Counted from the first letter of the stretch, positions 33,861-45,713 are shown. The stretch: 64,000 nt of DNA from Elymus sibiricus (GCA_039707655.1 CM077664.1:120874485-120938484), one strand, 5' to 3'. Translations and numbers: made by a program. The notes: generated by a model from the letters alone, not told the origin.

Positions 33861-34247
33861 AGCGTTGTCTGTCTGGTAGCGAATGTGTACGTACATACTG
33901 GTCGATCGTTCTCTCTGCAAGGATGAACCATGGCCGAGTAAGTAGCGGCACGTGCCGTAGTTGAGCCCCCAACGTGGTAGTTCAGACAGTCCCGTCTAAA
34001 TCGTGTACACGTACATACAGCCACACGACAAAGAATACGACCACGTACGTACATACGGGCAGGGTCTGGAACGCGTACTCGCGCATACGTACGGCCAGGG
34101 CTCGTGTACATGGAGAGAGGCAACGGACGGCAGCGACGGCCTCCTGCTCATCGGCAGCCAACCGGCTAGGTCGGAACGGAGGAAACAGTGTCGGGAGCCA
34201 AGCAACTAGGTCGAAACACGTCCTGTTCATCGGGAGCCAGCCTGCTT

Positions 34248-34560
34248 GGACGGAACAGCCGAAACGGGGTCCTGTTCATAGACTCGGGGTCTGGCGTACC
34301 GCAAAACGGAGGAAACGGCCTTCTGCTCGACCGCCTACGGTCGAAACGGGGTCCTGTTCATCGGCTAGGGGTCTGGCGTACCGCAAAACGGAGGAAACAG
34401 ACTTCTGTTCAACCGCCTACGGTCGAAACGGGGTCCTGTTGATTGGGAGGGGTCTGGCGTACCGCAAAACGGAGGAAACGGACTTCTACCCAATTGCCTA
34501 TAGTCGAAACGGAGTCCTGTTTATCGGGAGGGGTGTGGCGTACCGCAAAATGGGACTCCA
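34248..34560. repeat. Tandem repeat, ~95-110-bp unit, about three copies, frame-preserving in part
   Basis: The unit is GGTCTGGCGTACCGCAAAAC then GGAGGAAACGG, TTCTGCTCGACCGCCTACGG and TCGAAACGGGGTCCTGTTCA. Related GTCCTGTTCATCCA units continue to 34810. The plus frame through them stays open, repeating peptides such as VWRTAKRRKR or LAYRKTEETDF as the register changes. Confidence 0.7.
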
Positions 34561-34965
34561 CGGGCTACTGTTCATCCACCGTCGACTTCCTCCAGCCTCC
34601 ACCGGCTACTGTTCATCCAGCCTCCACGGGGGCCTATTCATCCAGCCTCCACAGAGTCCTGTTCATCCACCCCCAACCGGCTGGGGTATGGCGTACCGCG
34701 GCACGGCCTCCTCGGGGTCCTGTTCATCCAGCGCCAACCGCCTACACGGCCGGGGTCCTGTTCATCCAACCCCCACCGGCTGGGGTGGGGCGTACGAGCG
34801 GGCAGCAGCAATGGGAACCGTTCATCCACAGCCAACCAACCGGCTCGATCGATGCAAGTCTCGACTCGTTCTACGTGTATCGCGCGTGCGGCAGCAACGG
34901 GCACTGTTCCTCGAGAGGCAACCCAGCACCGGCTGGCTATGTCTCGCACGGGGGCTCGATCGACT

Positions 34966-35222
34966 TCAGTAAGCAGCGAGAAGGATCGATCGGGTTCAGT
35001 TAGCAGCGAAGGGATCACTCGGGTTCAGTTAGCAGTGAAGGGATCACTCAGGTTCAGTTAGCGGCGATGGGATCGCTCGGCCAGGTTCAGTTAGCAGCGA
35101 AGGGATCGATCGGGTTCAGTACGTAGCGCGAGGGATCGATCGCTCGTGTTTAGTACGTAGTGCGAGGGCGATCGATCGCTCGGGTTCAGTAAGCAAACGT
35201 ACGCCTCACTCGGGTTCAGTTA
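34966..35222. repeat. Short tandem repeat GGGTTCAGTTAGCAGCGA
   Basis: At least seven units carry (C/G)GGTTCAGTTAGCAGCGA then AGGGATCGATCG or AGGGATCACTCG, at spacings of 25-50 bp. CGATCGATCG is repeatedly present. It lies between the protein-like repeat and the CACTA-like terminus and may be its subterminal array. Confidence 0.7.
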
Positions 35223-35579
35223 GCGAGTGCCTCGCACACACGAGCGCGTACGAGAGAGAAACGCGCAAAACCACATTGCATCGCTCGGCCCGACCACCCA
35301 CCGTAACCGGGAACTCCCTGAAAATTTCCTCGCCCTCACTTCTACCATAATTTTTTACGTCATGGACGGCCCAAAGAATGTCATGCGGGTGCGTCTCCGG
35401 CCTGCCCAGGACGAAAAGCCCATTTTCTGTCATAATTTTTTGTCATAGAAGTAGGAGCCCACCACATCTATGATGATACGTGTTTTTGTCACAATTATTG
35501 TCAAAGAAGTGTCACAACCATGACAAAAAAAGTTTTCATTCGGGCCATAATGTCACGGATGTGTCTTTTTTTTGTAGTG

Positions 35580-38302
35580 CTTGTTTCATCATGTAATCTT
35601 TCTCTTATGGTATGAATAATAAGATCCAAATGATTCAAAGCAATAGTCTATAATTTGATATAAAGACATCAATACTCAGGCATACTAGCAAACAATCATG
35701 CCTTTCGAAATAAAAATGCTAAAGAACGTTATCCCTACAAAATCATATAATCCTGTCATGCTCCATCTTCTTAACACAAAATATTTATCATGCACAACCC
35801 CGGTTTTAGCCAAGCAATTGGTTCATACTTTTTAACACGCTTCAGCTTTTTCAAGTCCCACGCAATACATGAGCGCAAGCCATGGATATAGCACTATAGG
35901 TGGAATAGAGTATGGTGGTAGGGATAAATAGGAGAAGTAAAAAATAAGAAGATAGTTTCACATCGACGAGGCTAATCAACGGGCTATGGAGATGCCCATC
36001 AATTGATGTCAATGCGAGGAGTAGGGATTGCCATGAGACGGATGCACTAAGAGCTATAAGTGTATGAAAGCTCAACATGAAAACTAAGTGGGTGTGCATC
36101 CAACTTGCTTGCTCATGAAGACCTCAGGCATTTGAGGAAGCCCATCATTGGAATATACAAGCTAAGTTCTATAATGAAAAATTCCCACTAGTATACGAAA
36201 GTGACAAAATAGGAGACTCTCTATATGAAAAACATGGTGCTACTCTGAAGCACAAGTGTGGAAAAGGATAGTAACATTGCCCCTTCTCTCTTTTTCTCTC
36301 ATTTTTTTATTTTTTTATTTTAGAACGATCTCATGGACCTCATCCCCACTTTTTTGAGGACTCATTAGTCTCCATCATTCTTTCCTCACTGGGACAATGC
36401 TCTAATAATGATGATCATCACACCTCTATTTACTTACAACTCAATATTACAACTCGATACTAGAACAAAAATATGACTCTATATGAATGCCTCTGGCAGT
36501 GTACCAGGATGTGCAATGATGCTAGCGTAACATGTATAACAATGATGAACGGTGGCTGAGCCACAAATACTATGTCAGCTATATGATCATGCAAAGCAAT
36601 ATGACAATGATGATGTATGTCATAAAAACGGAACGGTGGAAGTTGCATGGCAATATTTCTCGGAATGGCTATGGAAATGCCATGATAGGTAGGTATGGTG
36701 GCTGTTTTGAGGAAGATATAAGGAGGCTTATGTGTGATAGAGCGTATCATATCACGGGGTTTGGATGCACCGGCGAAGTTTTCACCAACTCTCGATGTGA
36801 GAAAGGGCAATGCACGGTACCGAAGAGGCTAGCAAATTGCGGAAGGGTGAGAGTGCGTATAATCCATGGACTCACATTAGTCATAAAGAACCCACATACT
36901 TATTGCGAAAGTTTATTAGCCCTCGAAGAAAAGTACTACTATGCATGCCCCTAGGGGGGAGGTTGGTAGGAGTTAACCATCGCGCGCCCCCGACCGCCAC
37001 ACAAAGGAAGACAATCAATAATAAATCATGCTCCAACTTCTTAGCATAATGACACATCATACGTGCATGCTTCGGGAATCACAAAGCTTAACACAATTAT
37101 TCTTACTAAACCACAATTATCTACTAATACCTCCCACATATTACCATCTTAATATCGCAAAACTATTGCAAGGAATCAAATTTATCATATTCAGTGATCT
37201 ACATGAAAGTTTTTATTATATCCCTCTTGAATACCTATCATATCAGGACCAAATTCATAACCCGTGCATATTACCATTGCTATCATGAGACTCTCAAAAA
37301 TATATAAGTGAAGCATGAGAGTGCAACTATTTCTTTAAAATATAACCACCGCCGTGCTCTAAAAGATATAAGTGAAGCACTAGAGCAACTGCCTAGCTCA
37401 AAAGATATAAGTGAAGCACATAGAGTATTCTAACAAATCATGAATAATGTGTGTCCCTCTCAAAAAGGTGTGTTCAGAAAAGATGACTGTGACAAACTAA
37501 AAAGCAAACAAAAGCAAACAAACTATTTCACAAGGCGCTCCAAGTAAAACACATATCATGTGATGAATAAAAATATGGCTCCAAGTGAGTTACCGATAGA
37601 TTGTAGACGAAAGAGGGGATGCCTTCCGGGGCATCCCCAAGCTTAGACGCTTGAGTCTTCCTTGAATATTACCTTGGGGTGCCTTGGGTATCCCCAAGCT
37701 TAGGCTCTTGCTGCTCCTTATTCCTTTATCCATCGTAGTCTCACCCAAAACTTGAAAACTTCAGCACACAAAACTCAACAGAAACCTCGTGAGATCCGTT
37801 AGTATAACAAACAAATCTTAAACTTTATGTACTGTAGTAAATTGATTCTTATTTAATATTGGCATAATGCTACTGTACTCCAACTTCTCCATGACTCATA
37901 CCCCTCAATACGATCCATAGATTCATCAAAATAAGCAAACTATGCAACAAAAACAGAATCTGACTAAAACAGAACAGTCTGTAAAGATCTGAATTATGGT
38001 CATACTTCTGTAACTCCAAAAATTCTGAAAAATTAGGACAACGTGGGAAATTCATATATCAATACTTTGTAAACAATTCAGAAGGTTCTGACATTCCAGC
38101 GAAAAAACAAAATTCCAGCACTGGACGCAAAAGTTTCTGTTTTCAAACAGCATCTATCATACTATCTTCCAAATCATCCCAAAGGCATTACTTGGCACAA
38201 ACACTAATTAAAACATAAAAAACACAATCATAACAGAAGCTATAATCATGCAAACACACAAAAACAGAAGTAAAAAGTCTATTGGGTTGTCTCCCAACAA
38301 GC
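35580..38302 (-). other. AT-rich internal region of element C, no gene seen
   Basis: The region has the composition of long untranslated internal regions of grass Gypsy-derived elements. It includes short repeated phrases such as GCATCCCCAAGCTTAG (37632, 37690) and AAAAGATATAAGTGAAGCAC (37360-37420). Open frames are short and unsupported. Confidence 0.55.
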
Positions 38303-39204
38303 TCATTCTTTATCGCCATTAAGATAGGCTTGAGATTTTAATGATGCTCTCATGAAAGATAATAATTGAAACACAAAGAGAGCATCATTTAACATGTGAA
38401 AAACACATTTAAGTCTAACATACTTCCTATGCATAGGCATTTTATAGGAAAACAAATTATCAAGACAATCAATATCTAGCATATGTAAATAGGAAGAATG
38501 GAGCATTAATAATTTTAGCACAAAGAGAGGTAATTTAGTGACATGAAAGTTTTTACAACCATATTTTCCTCTCTCATAATAATAACATGTAGGATCATAA
38601 TCAAATTCAACAATATAGCTATCATATACAATTTTATCTTCATTATCCACATGCATAAAAGTTTTATAATCTTCAAGATAGTGGGATTAACATCAACTAA
38701 AGTCATGACCTCTCCAAACCCACTTTTATCAAAAATTTCATAAGATTGATAATTCTCCAAAGTAGTGGGATCATTATTACCTAAAGTTGACGCTCTTCCA
38801 AACCCACTTTTAATAGTATTGCAAACATTATTATCAATAACATATTCATCATGAGGCTTAAATAAATTTTCAAGATCATAAGAAGCATTATCACCCCAAT
38901 CATGATCATTGCAATAAGTAGTGGACATAAGAAAATTATCATCCCCAAGCTTGTAGTTTTGCATATTATTAGCACAATTCACATTAATATAATTTATAGT
39001 AACATCATTGCAATCATGCTTTTCAATCAAGGAGCTATCATGAATCACTTTATAAATTTCTTCTTCTAACACTTCATCATAATTTTCAAATTCATGATTT
39101 TCATGCAAAACTTCATAGAGAAACTCAAGAGCACTCAAATCACTAGCAATTGGTTCATTATAATTGGATCTTTTGAAAAGATTAGCAAGTGGATGAGGAT
39201 CCAT
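38303..39204 (-). pseudogene. Element C ORF of unknown function, one frameshift
   Basis: The start at 39204 (MDPHPLANLFKRSNYNEP) follows the primer binding site by about 210 bp. The protein is Asn/Asp-rich with YEVLHENHEFENYDEVLEEE and a repeated SGFG(R/E).(S/M)TL motif. Near 38683 one base appears lost. The first frame then runs on to 38515 as hydrophobic nonsense, while the continuing frame (38656-38303, starting MHVDNEDKIVYDSYIVEF and ending LNGDKE) carries the expected C-terminal part. I know related ORFs only from non-autonomous Triticeae retroelements and know no function. The frameshift makes this copy non-functional. Confidence 0.6.
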
Positions 39205-39411
39205 AGTGATCTTAATTTTTTTTACTTTCTGTTCTTGTGTGTTAACATGGCAATAAAAGCAAGCAAGCAAATAAAATATTTTTGTGTTTTTGTAAAAAAA
39301 TTAGAAGTGGGGAGATGAAAACGAGAGGCAAATGTAAATGAAAAGGTAAATAAAGTAAATGCAAGTGAATGATAATTTGTGCGAAGGTACTTGGTAATTT
39401 TGATGATGTCT

Positions 39412-39428
39412 CCCCGGCAACGGCGCCA
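39412..39428 (-). other. Primer binding site of element C
   Basis: TGGCGCCGTTGCCGGGG on the minus strand lies 11 bp inside the LTR. It is a typical Gypsy-type priming site complementary to a tRNA 3' end. The exact tRNA is not assigned. Confidence 0.65.
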
Positions 39429-39439
39429 GAAATTCTTCC

Positions 39440-40985
39440 TGCTACTTGTAGTCTGCGTTGGTATTTCCCCGAAGAGGAGAGGATGATGTAGTACAATAGA
39501 GATAAGTATTTCCCTCAGTTAAGAACCAAGGTTATCAATCCAGTAGGAGAACCACGCAAAATTCCGTTAAGCGCACCTGCACACACAAGAGCAAACACTT
39601 GCACCCAACGCAAATAAGAGGGTTGTCAATCCTCTGTAAGGTTATTTGCAAGCATTAAATCTTATCGAGGTAAATAGGTAAACTAAAATACTAATTAAAA
39701 TAAAAGTAAATAAATTGCAGCAAGGTATTTTTAGGGTTTTTATATGATAAAGATAGACCCGGGGGCCATAGTTTTCACTAGAGGCTTCTCTCTCGAGCAC
39801 AGAAACATACGGTGGGTAAACAAATTACTGTTGGGCAATTGACAGAATAGCAAATAATTATGACGGATTCATGGAAATGATCATGTATATAGGCATCACG
39901 TCCGAGACAAGTAGACCGACTCCTGCCTGCATCTACTACTATTACTCCACTCATCGACCGCTATCCAGCATGCATCTAGAGTATTAAGTTAATAAAAACA
40001 GAGTAACGCCTTAAGCAAGATGACATGATGTAGAGAAGCAAATTCAAGCAATATGAATAAACCTCATCTTTTTATCCTTAATGGCAACAATACAAATACG
40101 TGTCATGTCCCCTTCTGTCACTGGGATTGAGCACCGCAAGATTGAACCCATTACAAAGCACCTCTCTCATTGCAAGATAAATCAATCTAGTAGGCCAAAC
40201 CAAATCGATAGATCGGAGAGAAATACAAAGCTATAACAATCATGCATAAAAGATTTCAGAGAAGACTCAAATATTTCTCATGAATAATCTGATCATAAAC
40301 TCACAATTCATCGGATCCCAACAAACACACCGCAAAAGAAGATTACATCGAATAGAACTCCAAGAACATCAAGGAGAAGATTGTATTGAAGATCAAAGAG
40401 AGAGAAGATGCCATCTAGCTACTAGCTATGGACCCGTAGGTCTGTGGTAAACTACTCACACATCATCGGAAGGGCAGCAAGGTTGATGAAGAAGCCCTCC
40501 GTGACCGATTCCCCCTCCGGCAGAGTACCGGAAAAGGCCTCCAGATGGGATTGCGGAAGAACAAAGGCTTGCGGCAGCGGAAAGGTTATTTCTTCTGGCT
40601 CTCTGATGGTTTCCCAATATTTGTGAATTCATAGAAGTGGAATTAGGTCAAATGGAGTCACGTGGGCCCCACAAGGCAACAGGGCGCGCCGGAGCGTGCC
40701 TTGTTACCTTCTGAAGCCTCCGTGAGGCTTCTGGCCTCCTCCCGAAGCTTCCAAGGTCTCTTTTGTCCAGAAAAGAATCTCCAAAAAGTTTCGTGGCATT
40801 TGGACTTCATTTGGTACTGTTTCACTGAAAAGCCAAAAACAAGCAGAAAACAACAACTGGCACTGGGCACTAGGTTAATAGGTTAGTCCCAAAAAATGAT
40901 ATATAATTGCATATAAAAACATCCAAGATTGATACTATAATAGCATGGAACAATAAAAAATTATAGATACGTGGGAGACGTATCA
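39440..40985 (-). repeat. 5' LTR of element C, 1546 bp
   Basis: On the minus strand it runs from TGATACGTCTCCCACGTATC to GCAGACTACAAGTAGCA, giving TG...CA ends. It matches the solo LTR at 22232-23794 over its length with many small differences. The base run CGGGC follows at 40986. The partner target duplication is not in the window. Confidence 0.88.
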
Positions 40986-41360
40986 CGGGCCCCGCCGACT
41001 GCCCAGCACTGTGGCCCGTCGCCTCGTGCGTCACGGAGTGGTTGACGTCATGGGGCTACAGTGGTTGGCCACACTGACGTCGGTCGCCTGGGTCAGCGGG
41101 GTTGGCGGCACTGTAGCCATGCTCTTCTGGGTTCGCGGCGATGTAGCCACGCTATCCCGCCGTGGAGAGTCATCTTGTCGTACGGAGCGATGGGACGGCC
41201 GCTGACCCGTCGCCGGCCGGCTAGCGGCCAGCCGGCCCCGACACGGGGCCGGGCCCAGCCGGCCAGCGTTGGGAAGCCGGATTGGAGGGGCATGGGCTGC
41301 CTCGAAGTTTTGAAAAGGGCTCCGGGTTCGATCGCCTACCCGGGGGTTATCCTCCCGACA
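40986..41360 (-). repeat. Truncated 3' LTR of element A
   Basis: The last ~375 bp (plus-strand orientation) of the LTR, ending TTATCCTCCCGACA at 41360, are closely similar to 53362-53740. The rest is cut off by the insertion of element C at 40985. On the plus strand it is followed by GTAGTCCCCGAAGCTG, the complement of the polypurine-like stretch used for plus-strand priming. Confidence 0.88.
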
Positions 41361-42047
41361 GTAGTCCCCGAAGCTGTAAAGGCTCGCCGGCTCCAAGCGG
41401 GGGAGGCTTGACAGCTTATCCCCCCGAAGGAGAGCGGTTGTTGATGAAGGAACGCCGGCTTGACGCCGTGAATGCCGGCTGCCGGGAGCCGGGTCGGGAC
41501 GCTTAGCCGAATCTGAATTCGAACGGCCCGGCCAGCCAGGCTAGCCAGCATGGGGGATCGCGCCAGCCGCCTGACAAAATCCCGCCACGTGCAGCCCAGC
41601 CGCGGACGAGGCCTGCCAGGCCACGCGCGTGATGGGACATCGCAGTGGGCTGGGTCCTACCAGGCCGCGGCCTCGGCCCGCGCGTGGGATCCGTTGCGGC
41701 CACGCGCGACGGTTGGGTTTTCGGTGTAGTTATGGCACGAGCGTAATGCGCCCGTACATTGCGGGGGAGTGCGAACGTGGGCGCAGACGTTCCCACTCCC
41801 CCACGTCCACCGCGGGCTTTAAATGGGAAGGAAGGGGGGAGAGGCCGAGGCATCCGCACTCTCGCCCCCGCCCGTTGCTTCGTCTCCTCCACTGCCCCTC
41901 TTCTCCCTCTTGTGCGTGTGAGCGAAGCTCTGCCATGGCGACACCTGCTCGAGCCGCAGCCACGCCGTGCCTCAACTTGCGAGCGGAGTCTCTCTCTCAG
42001 CTTCGCCACCGCCCTTCTTCTCGACCGCGCCCCTCCCGCTCCTGCCG
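41361..42047 (+). promoter_or_regulatory. Spacer between 3' LTR and antisense gene; probable promoter
   Basis: This is a GC-rich spacer. A TATA-like CTTTAAATGG (about 41817-41826) lies some 220 bp upstream of the ATG at 42048. A CT-rich leader (CTCCACTGCCCCTCTTCTCC) follows. This looks like a promoter for plus-strand transcription into the antisense gene, which is inference. Confidence 0.45.
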
Positions 42048-45000
42048 ATGGCGCCGCCGAAAGGCTCTTGGGAGGGATCCGTGGTGACTGACGACGATAT
42101 CGCGTACCTCCGCCGCACGCGACGGCTGCCGCCGGCGGAGCAGGTGGAGGCGCGCACGCCCGGCGGGGAGACTGCGCCGGCGCCACGGGACGGCGAGGTG
42201 GTGGTCTTCTACACCCACTTCCTCCGCGGGCTCGGCCTCCCCGCCAGCCTCTTCTTCCGCCGCTTCCTCACCTTCTTCGGCCTCTAGACGCACCACTTAG
42301 GCCCGAATGCGGTTTTGCAGCTCGCGGCCTTCGTGGCGCTCTGCGAGGGCTACGTCGGCCGTCTCCCGTACGTGGAGTTGTGGTGCCGGCTGTTGTACCT
42401 CAAGCAGCAGGGGGCATCGGCCGGCGTCATGTCCGAGTGCGGGGCGGCCGTGGTGGTTACCCGGCCGGCGGGACCCTTCCCGAAGCTTCCCCTTGAGGAA
42501 TCCGCCAAGAAGTGGCAAAAGTCGTTCTTCTATGTGAGGAACGTCAACCCGGCCGTTGACTGCATCAACCTCCCCCCCTTCGTCGACGCGCTGCCAGCTG
42601 AGAAGCTGAACTGGAGCCACAACCCGAGGAACCCGTCGGCGGAGATCGTGGGCGTCTGTCGCCAGATCAAGGAGATGACGGACCGCGAGGGGCTTGCCGC
42701 CGTGGACCTCATTACGGCCTTCGTTGGTCGCCGGGTACTGCCGCTGCAACGACGGCCGCACCGGATCTGCGACATGAGCGGCCGGCGCGACCCTTGCCGG
42801 TTGTCGATGAAGGAGTTGACGCTGGCTGAGATCGCCCAGCGCGTCAACGACATCTCCACCGCCGGGCTCAAGGGGGAGGAGTGGCAATTTGGCAAGGAGC
42901 CGTACAGCCGGGATGCCCCGGCGCCAGCGGTGAGTCCTTGGTCCCTGTTTTTTGCAGCGTCCGCCCTCTTCGTGCACCCCGACGCCTTGGGCCGGCTGCA
43001 GCACTTCCCGAGTCAGCTGATTTATGACGGCCCGAACCCCCTGGTCCTGCAGCCGGATCGGGCCGACTCGGACCCGGAGGAGGAGGGAGACGGTGACGCG
43101 GAAGTCGGAGGCAGCGGAGGATGGCCGGGGAGCCGGCGGCCCCGAGCCGGCCGCACGGGAAGTAGTCGGTCGAGGCGCGGCCGGCCGCGAAGCGTCCAGC
43201 CATGGCGCAGCCGGGCGCCATGAAGAGGTCCGTCAAGAAGGCACGCCGGGCGGCGCCGTCGGCGGGCCCGAAGCGGGCGGTTCCCATGGTCATAGGGTAT
43301 GTTCTCCTTAAGCTTCGCTCTTGTCTTGTTCGTTGCTGCGCTGTTTTTCTTCTTCCTTATCTTCTTCGCGCGTCGACCAGGAATACACTCGAGCTGGCGG
43401 AGGTGGCTGCAGCAGCGGTGGCCGCGGAGGAGTGGCGCGGGGGAGCGCGAGGTGGTGGAGACCACCGAGAAGGTGCTCGTGGCTCACCAGCCCGGCGCCG
43501 CGCTGGAGGAGGCCGAGAGGCAGGCCTGGAGGGCACAGCAGGGGGCCGAGAAGGAGATGGCCGAGGCCTCGGCGAGGGCATGGGCGGACATCATGGCCGA
43601 GGCTGTGGCGAGGCGGAGGAGGACCGCTGAGGGGCCCGAATGGCCGGCCTGGCCGACAAGCTCGCCACCGCCGTCGCCGGCTGCGGAGCACCGCTCCAAA
43701 TCGGTGCATGACCCAGCCCGTCGGGCGGAGGTAGACGCTCGTGCCGCCGCGGAGACAGCCGGCCGCGGCGAGACGGACAGCCACGAGCCGGCGGCCGACC
43801 AGACGGCCAACCCGGAGTTGCCGCCAGCGATCGACCCGGCCGACGAAGCCGGTCGTGGAGACGAAGGAGGCCACGGGGCGGAGGCCGCGCTAGGCGGATG
43901 GGGAACGCCGCCCCCGAGTGCGGGGGCCACGCCGGGGAGCTCCCGCGCCATGGTGACCGTGGAGCCGTGGACCACGGGGCGCAACCTCGAACTGAGGCCG
44001 GCGGGCAGCGGCTCCAGCGCCGGGTCCTCGGCCCGGTCGCAGCGGAACTGGGCAGCGAGCACCAGCGAGGCGATGAACAACGCCCCCCGGAGCGAGCTGG
44101 ACGCGTCGGTGGTCGCCCTGCAGCTGCAGTTCACCGACCACCGTGCCTAGTGGCAAGGCTTCGCCCAGGCGGAGAACGACCGGCTGCTGCAGCTGGAGCG
44201 GACCGTCGCGGTGAGTTTGCTTATTCTTCGCGTTTTCTTGTGACTGCGTCTTGTTTCTTCTTTCCCTTTCTTAACCGGCTTGGTCGCTTTCCAGTGGGGG
44301 TGCGTCAGCGCACCCACTGGGTGTAGCCCCCGAGGCCCAGGCCGGCTGCGCAGCAGGCGGGTCGGGCCTTCTCAGGCATCTTGCGCTAACTCTTTTCCTT
44401 GTAGTCCATCTACGACCAGCGGGTGGCTGTGTACAACAAACTCCTGGGCCGGTTCCGCTCGGCGAAGGCCCAGCTGGCGGCCAAGGAGGAGGAGCTCCGC
44501 CAGGCCAAAGGTAACTTTTGCATGCTTCCAGTGGGGGCGCGCCAGCGCACCCACTGGGTGTAGCCCCCGAGATTCGGGCCGGTTGCGCAGCAGCCGGGTT
44601 GAATCTTCTTGCTTCGCTCTTTGCTTTCTTCTTTATTTTCCGTCCGGCTTCTGACCGGGACCCGGATTCGGCCATGCAGCCGCCCCCGTCGACCCGGCCG
44701 AGGTGCAGGAGCTCTGGCGCCAGCTGGCCGGGGCCGGCCAGCTCCGTGCCCAGGCGGCCTGGGCGGTCCGGGAGAGGGACAAGGCCGTAGCCGCCCACAA
44801 GGCCGAGCTGGACCGGCTCACGGAGGAGCACCGCCAGGCGGTGGGGTGGAAGGAGGAGGAGACGAAGAAGGCCACCGAGGAGGTCGCCCAGGTCAAGGCG
44901 GCCCGCGATCGCAGCGCCAGCGCATTGGCGGCGAGGGAGCGGGAGGCGCTGTACATGGACGAGCTCCTCACACGTGAGTGTTTTCACTTGTTTTTGTCTT

Positions 45001-45713
45001 TGTTTCTTTCTGGTCCCGGCCCTTCGGCCTTTTGATCGATCTTCTTCCTTTCTTTTCCAGGGGTCTTCCCCGAGAACCAAGTGCCGGCCGAGGAGGCGGT
45101 GAGCGCCCATCGGCAGGAGCAGAGGGCGGCGGGAGCCGACGTCGAGGAGTACGCCGCCTGGACGGTGGTGGAGATCACCGTGGCTGCCAAGGCCCGCCTG
45201 GAGATGGTGGAGCGTGACATGAACCGGCTTTTCGAAGCTGGCTTGTCGATGGTGGCTGCTCTCTGGCCGGATGCGGTGGTGCCGACCACCGTCAGCCGGC
45301 TGGCGCGTTGGCTGGAAGCTGGCGTGGCGTGACTTAGCGCATGGAGGGCCTCCGCGGCCCAGGCCGGCACGGAGATGGCACTCGGGTTCGTGCTATCCTG
45401 GTACCCAAGCATCCACTTGGACTAGCTGCGCGCGCGGAGGGCCGGGGCGGAGGCGGACTTGGCGGAGCGAGCGACGCCGATCGCCGTGCGGGCTAGCGAC
45501 ATTGCGTCGTTCACCCCGCACGAGGAGTTCGTGCCGGAGCAGGCGCCGGACGGCATGGAGCTTCCCGCCGACAACTTCGGCCTGGCGCTCGAGGACCCGG
45601 AGGGCAGCTCAGCCGAGACGGAAGCCGGAGCGGACGATGCTGCCGCTGACTTGGACGACACCGCCGCCACGGGGGACCCGGCGCTGAGCGATGCCGACGA
45701 GGCCGCCGCATAG
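42048..45713 (+). pseudogene. Antisense five-exon gene of element A (Transposase_28-like plus coiled coil), six stops
   Basis: Exons are 42048-43296, 43381-44210, 44405-44510, 44680-44973 and 45061-45713. Introns are GT-AG (GTATGT, GTGAGT, GTAACT, GTGAGT), all phases agree, and the sum is 1044 codons. Residues ~45-235 (FFRRFLTFFGL, HHLGPNAVLQLAAFVALC, LNWSHNPRNPSAEIV) match the 'putative gypsy type transposon' domain (PF04195) seen in plant retroelement antisense ORFs. The C-terminal half is Ala/Glu/Arg-rich and probably coiled coil (KEEETKKATEEVAQVKAARD), ending in an acidic tail. Six stops are in frame: TAG 42285, TGA 43221, TAG 43293, TAG 44148, TGA 45330 and TAG 45423. All are one C-to-T step from CAG or CGA. 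The exon 1 end (43150-43296) is the least certain part. The function of such proteins is unknown. Confidence 0.72.

Larger units (their letters stand above)
33861..35579. mobile_element. CACTA-like transposon end with internal tandem repeats
   Basis: The right terminus at 35579 reads, on the minus strand, CACTACAAAAAAAAGACACA followed by TCCGTGACATTATGG. It has subterminal TGTCA/TGACA motifs (TTTGTCACAATTATTGTCAA, TGTCATAGAAGT), the layout of a CACTA end. A matching left end was not found in the window, so the left limit is arbitrary and the 31.4-33.9-kb modules may also belong to it. Inside are two tandem repeats and a 332-codon plus-strand open frame (33974-34972) made mainly of them. No transposase is present, so the copy is non-autonomous. 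Confidence 0.5.
35580..40985 (-). mobile_element. Element C: non-autonomous LTR retrotransposon (LARD-like), 3' side missing
   Basis: On the minus strand the order is 5' LTR (40985-39440), primer binding site, an ORF of unknown function, and a long AT-rich internal region reaching 35580. No gag, protease, RT or integrase is visible, so it depends on another element. The left (3') LTR is absent. The sequence stops at the CACTA-like end at 35579, which indicates a deletion or a disrupted junction. The LTR is the same family as the solo LTR at 22232-23794. On the right it is inserted into the 3' LTR of element A. Confidence 0.8.

Noticed and set aside
22227..40985. Solo LTR at 22232 as the 3' LTR of element C
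   Set aside because: It has its own 5-bp duplication ATCAC, and genes lie between it and element C.
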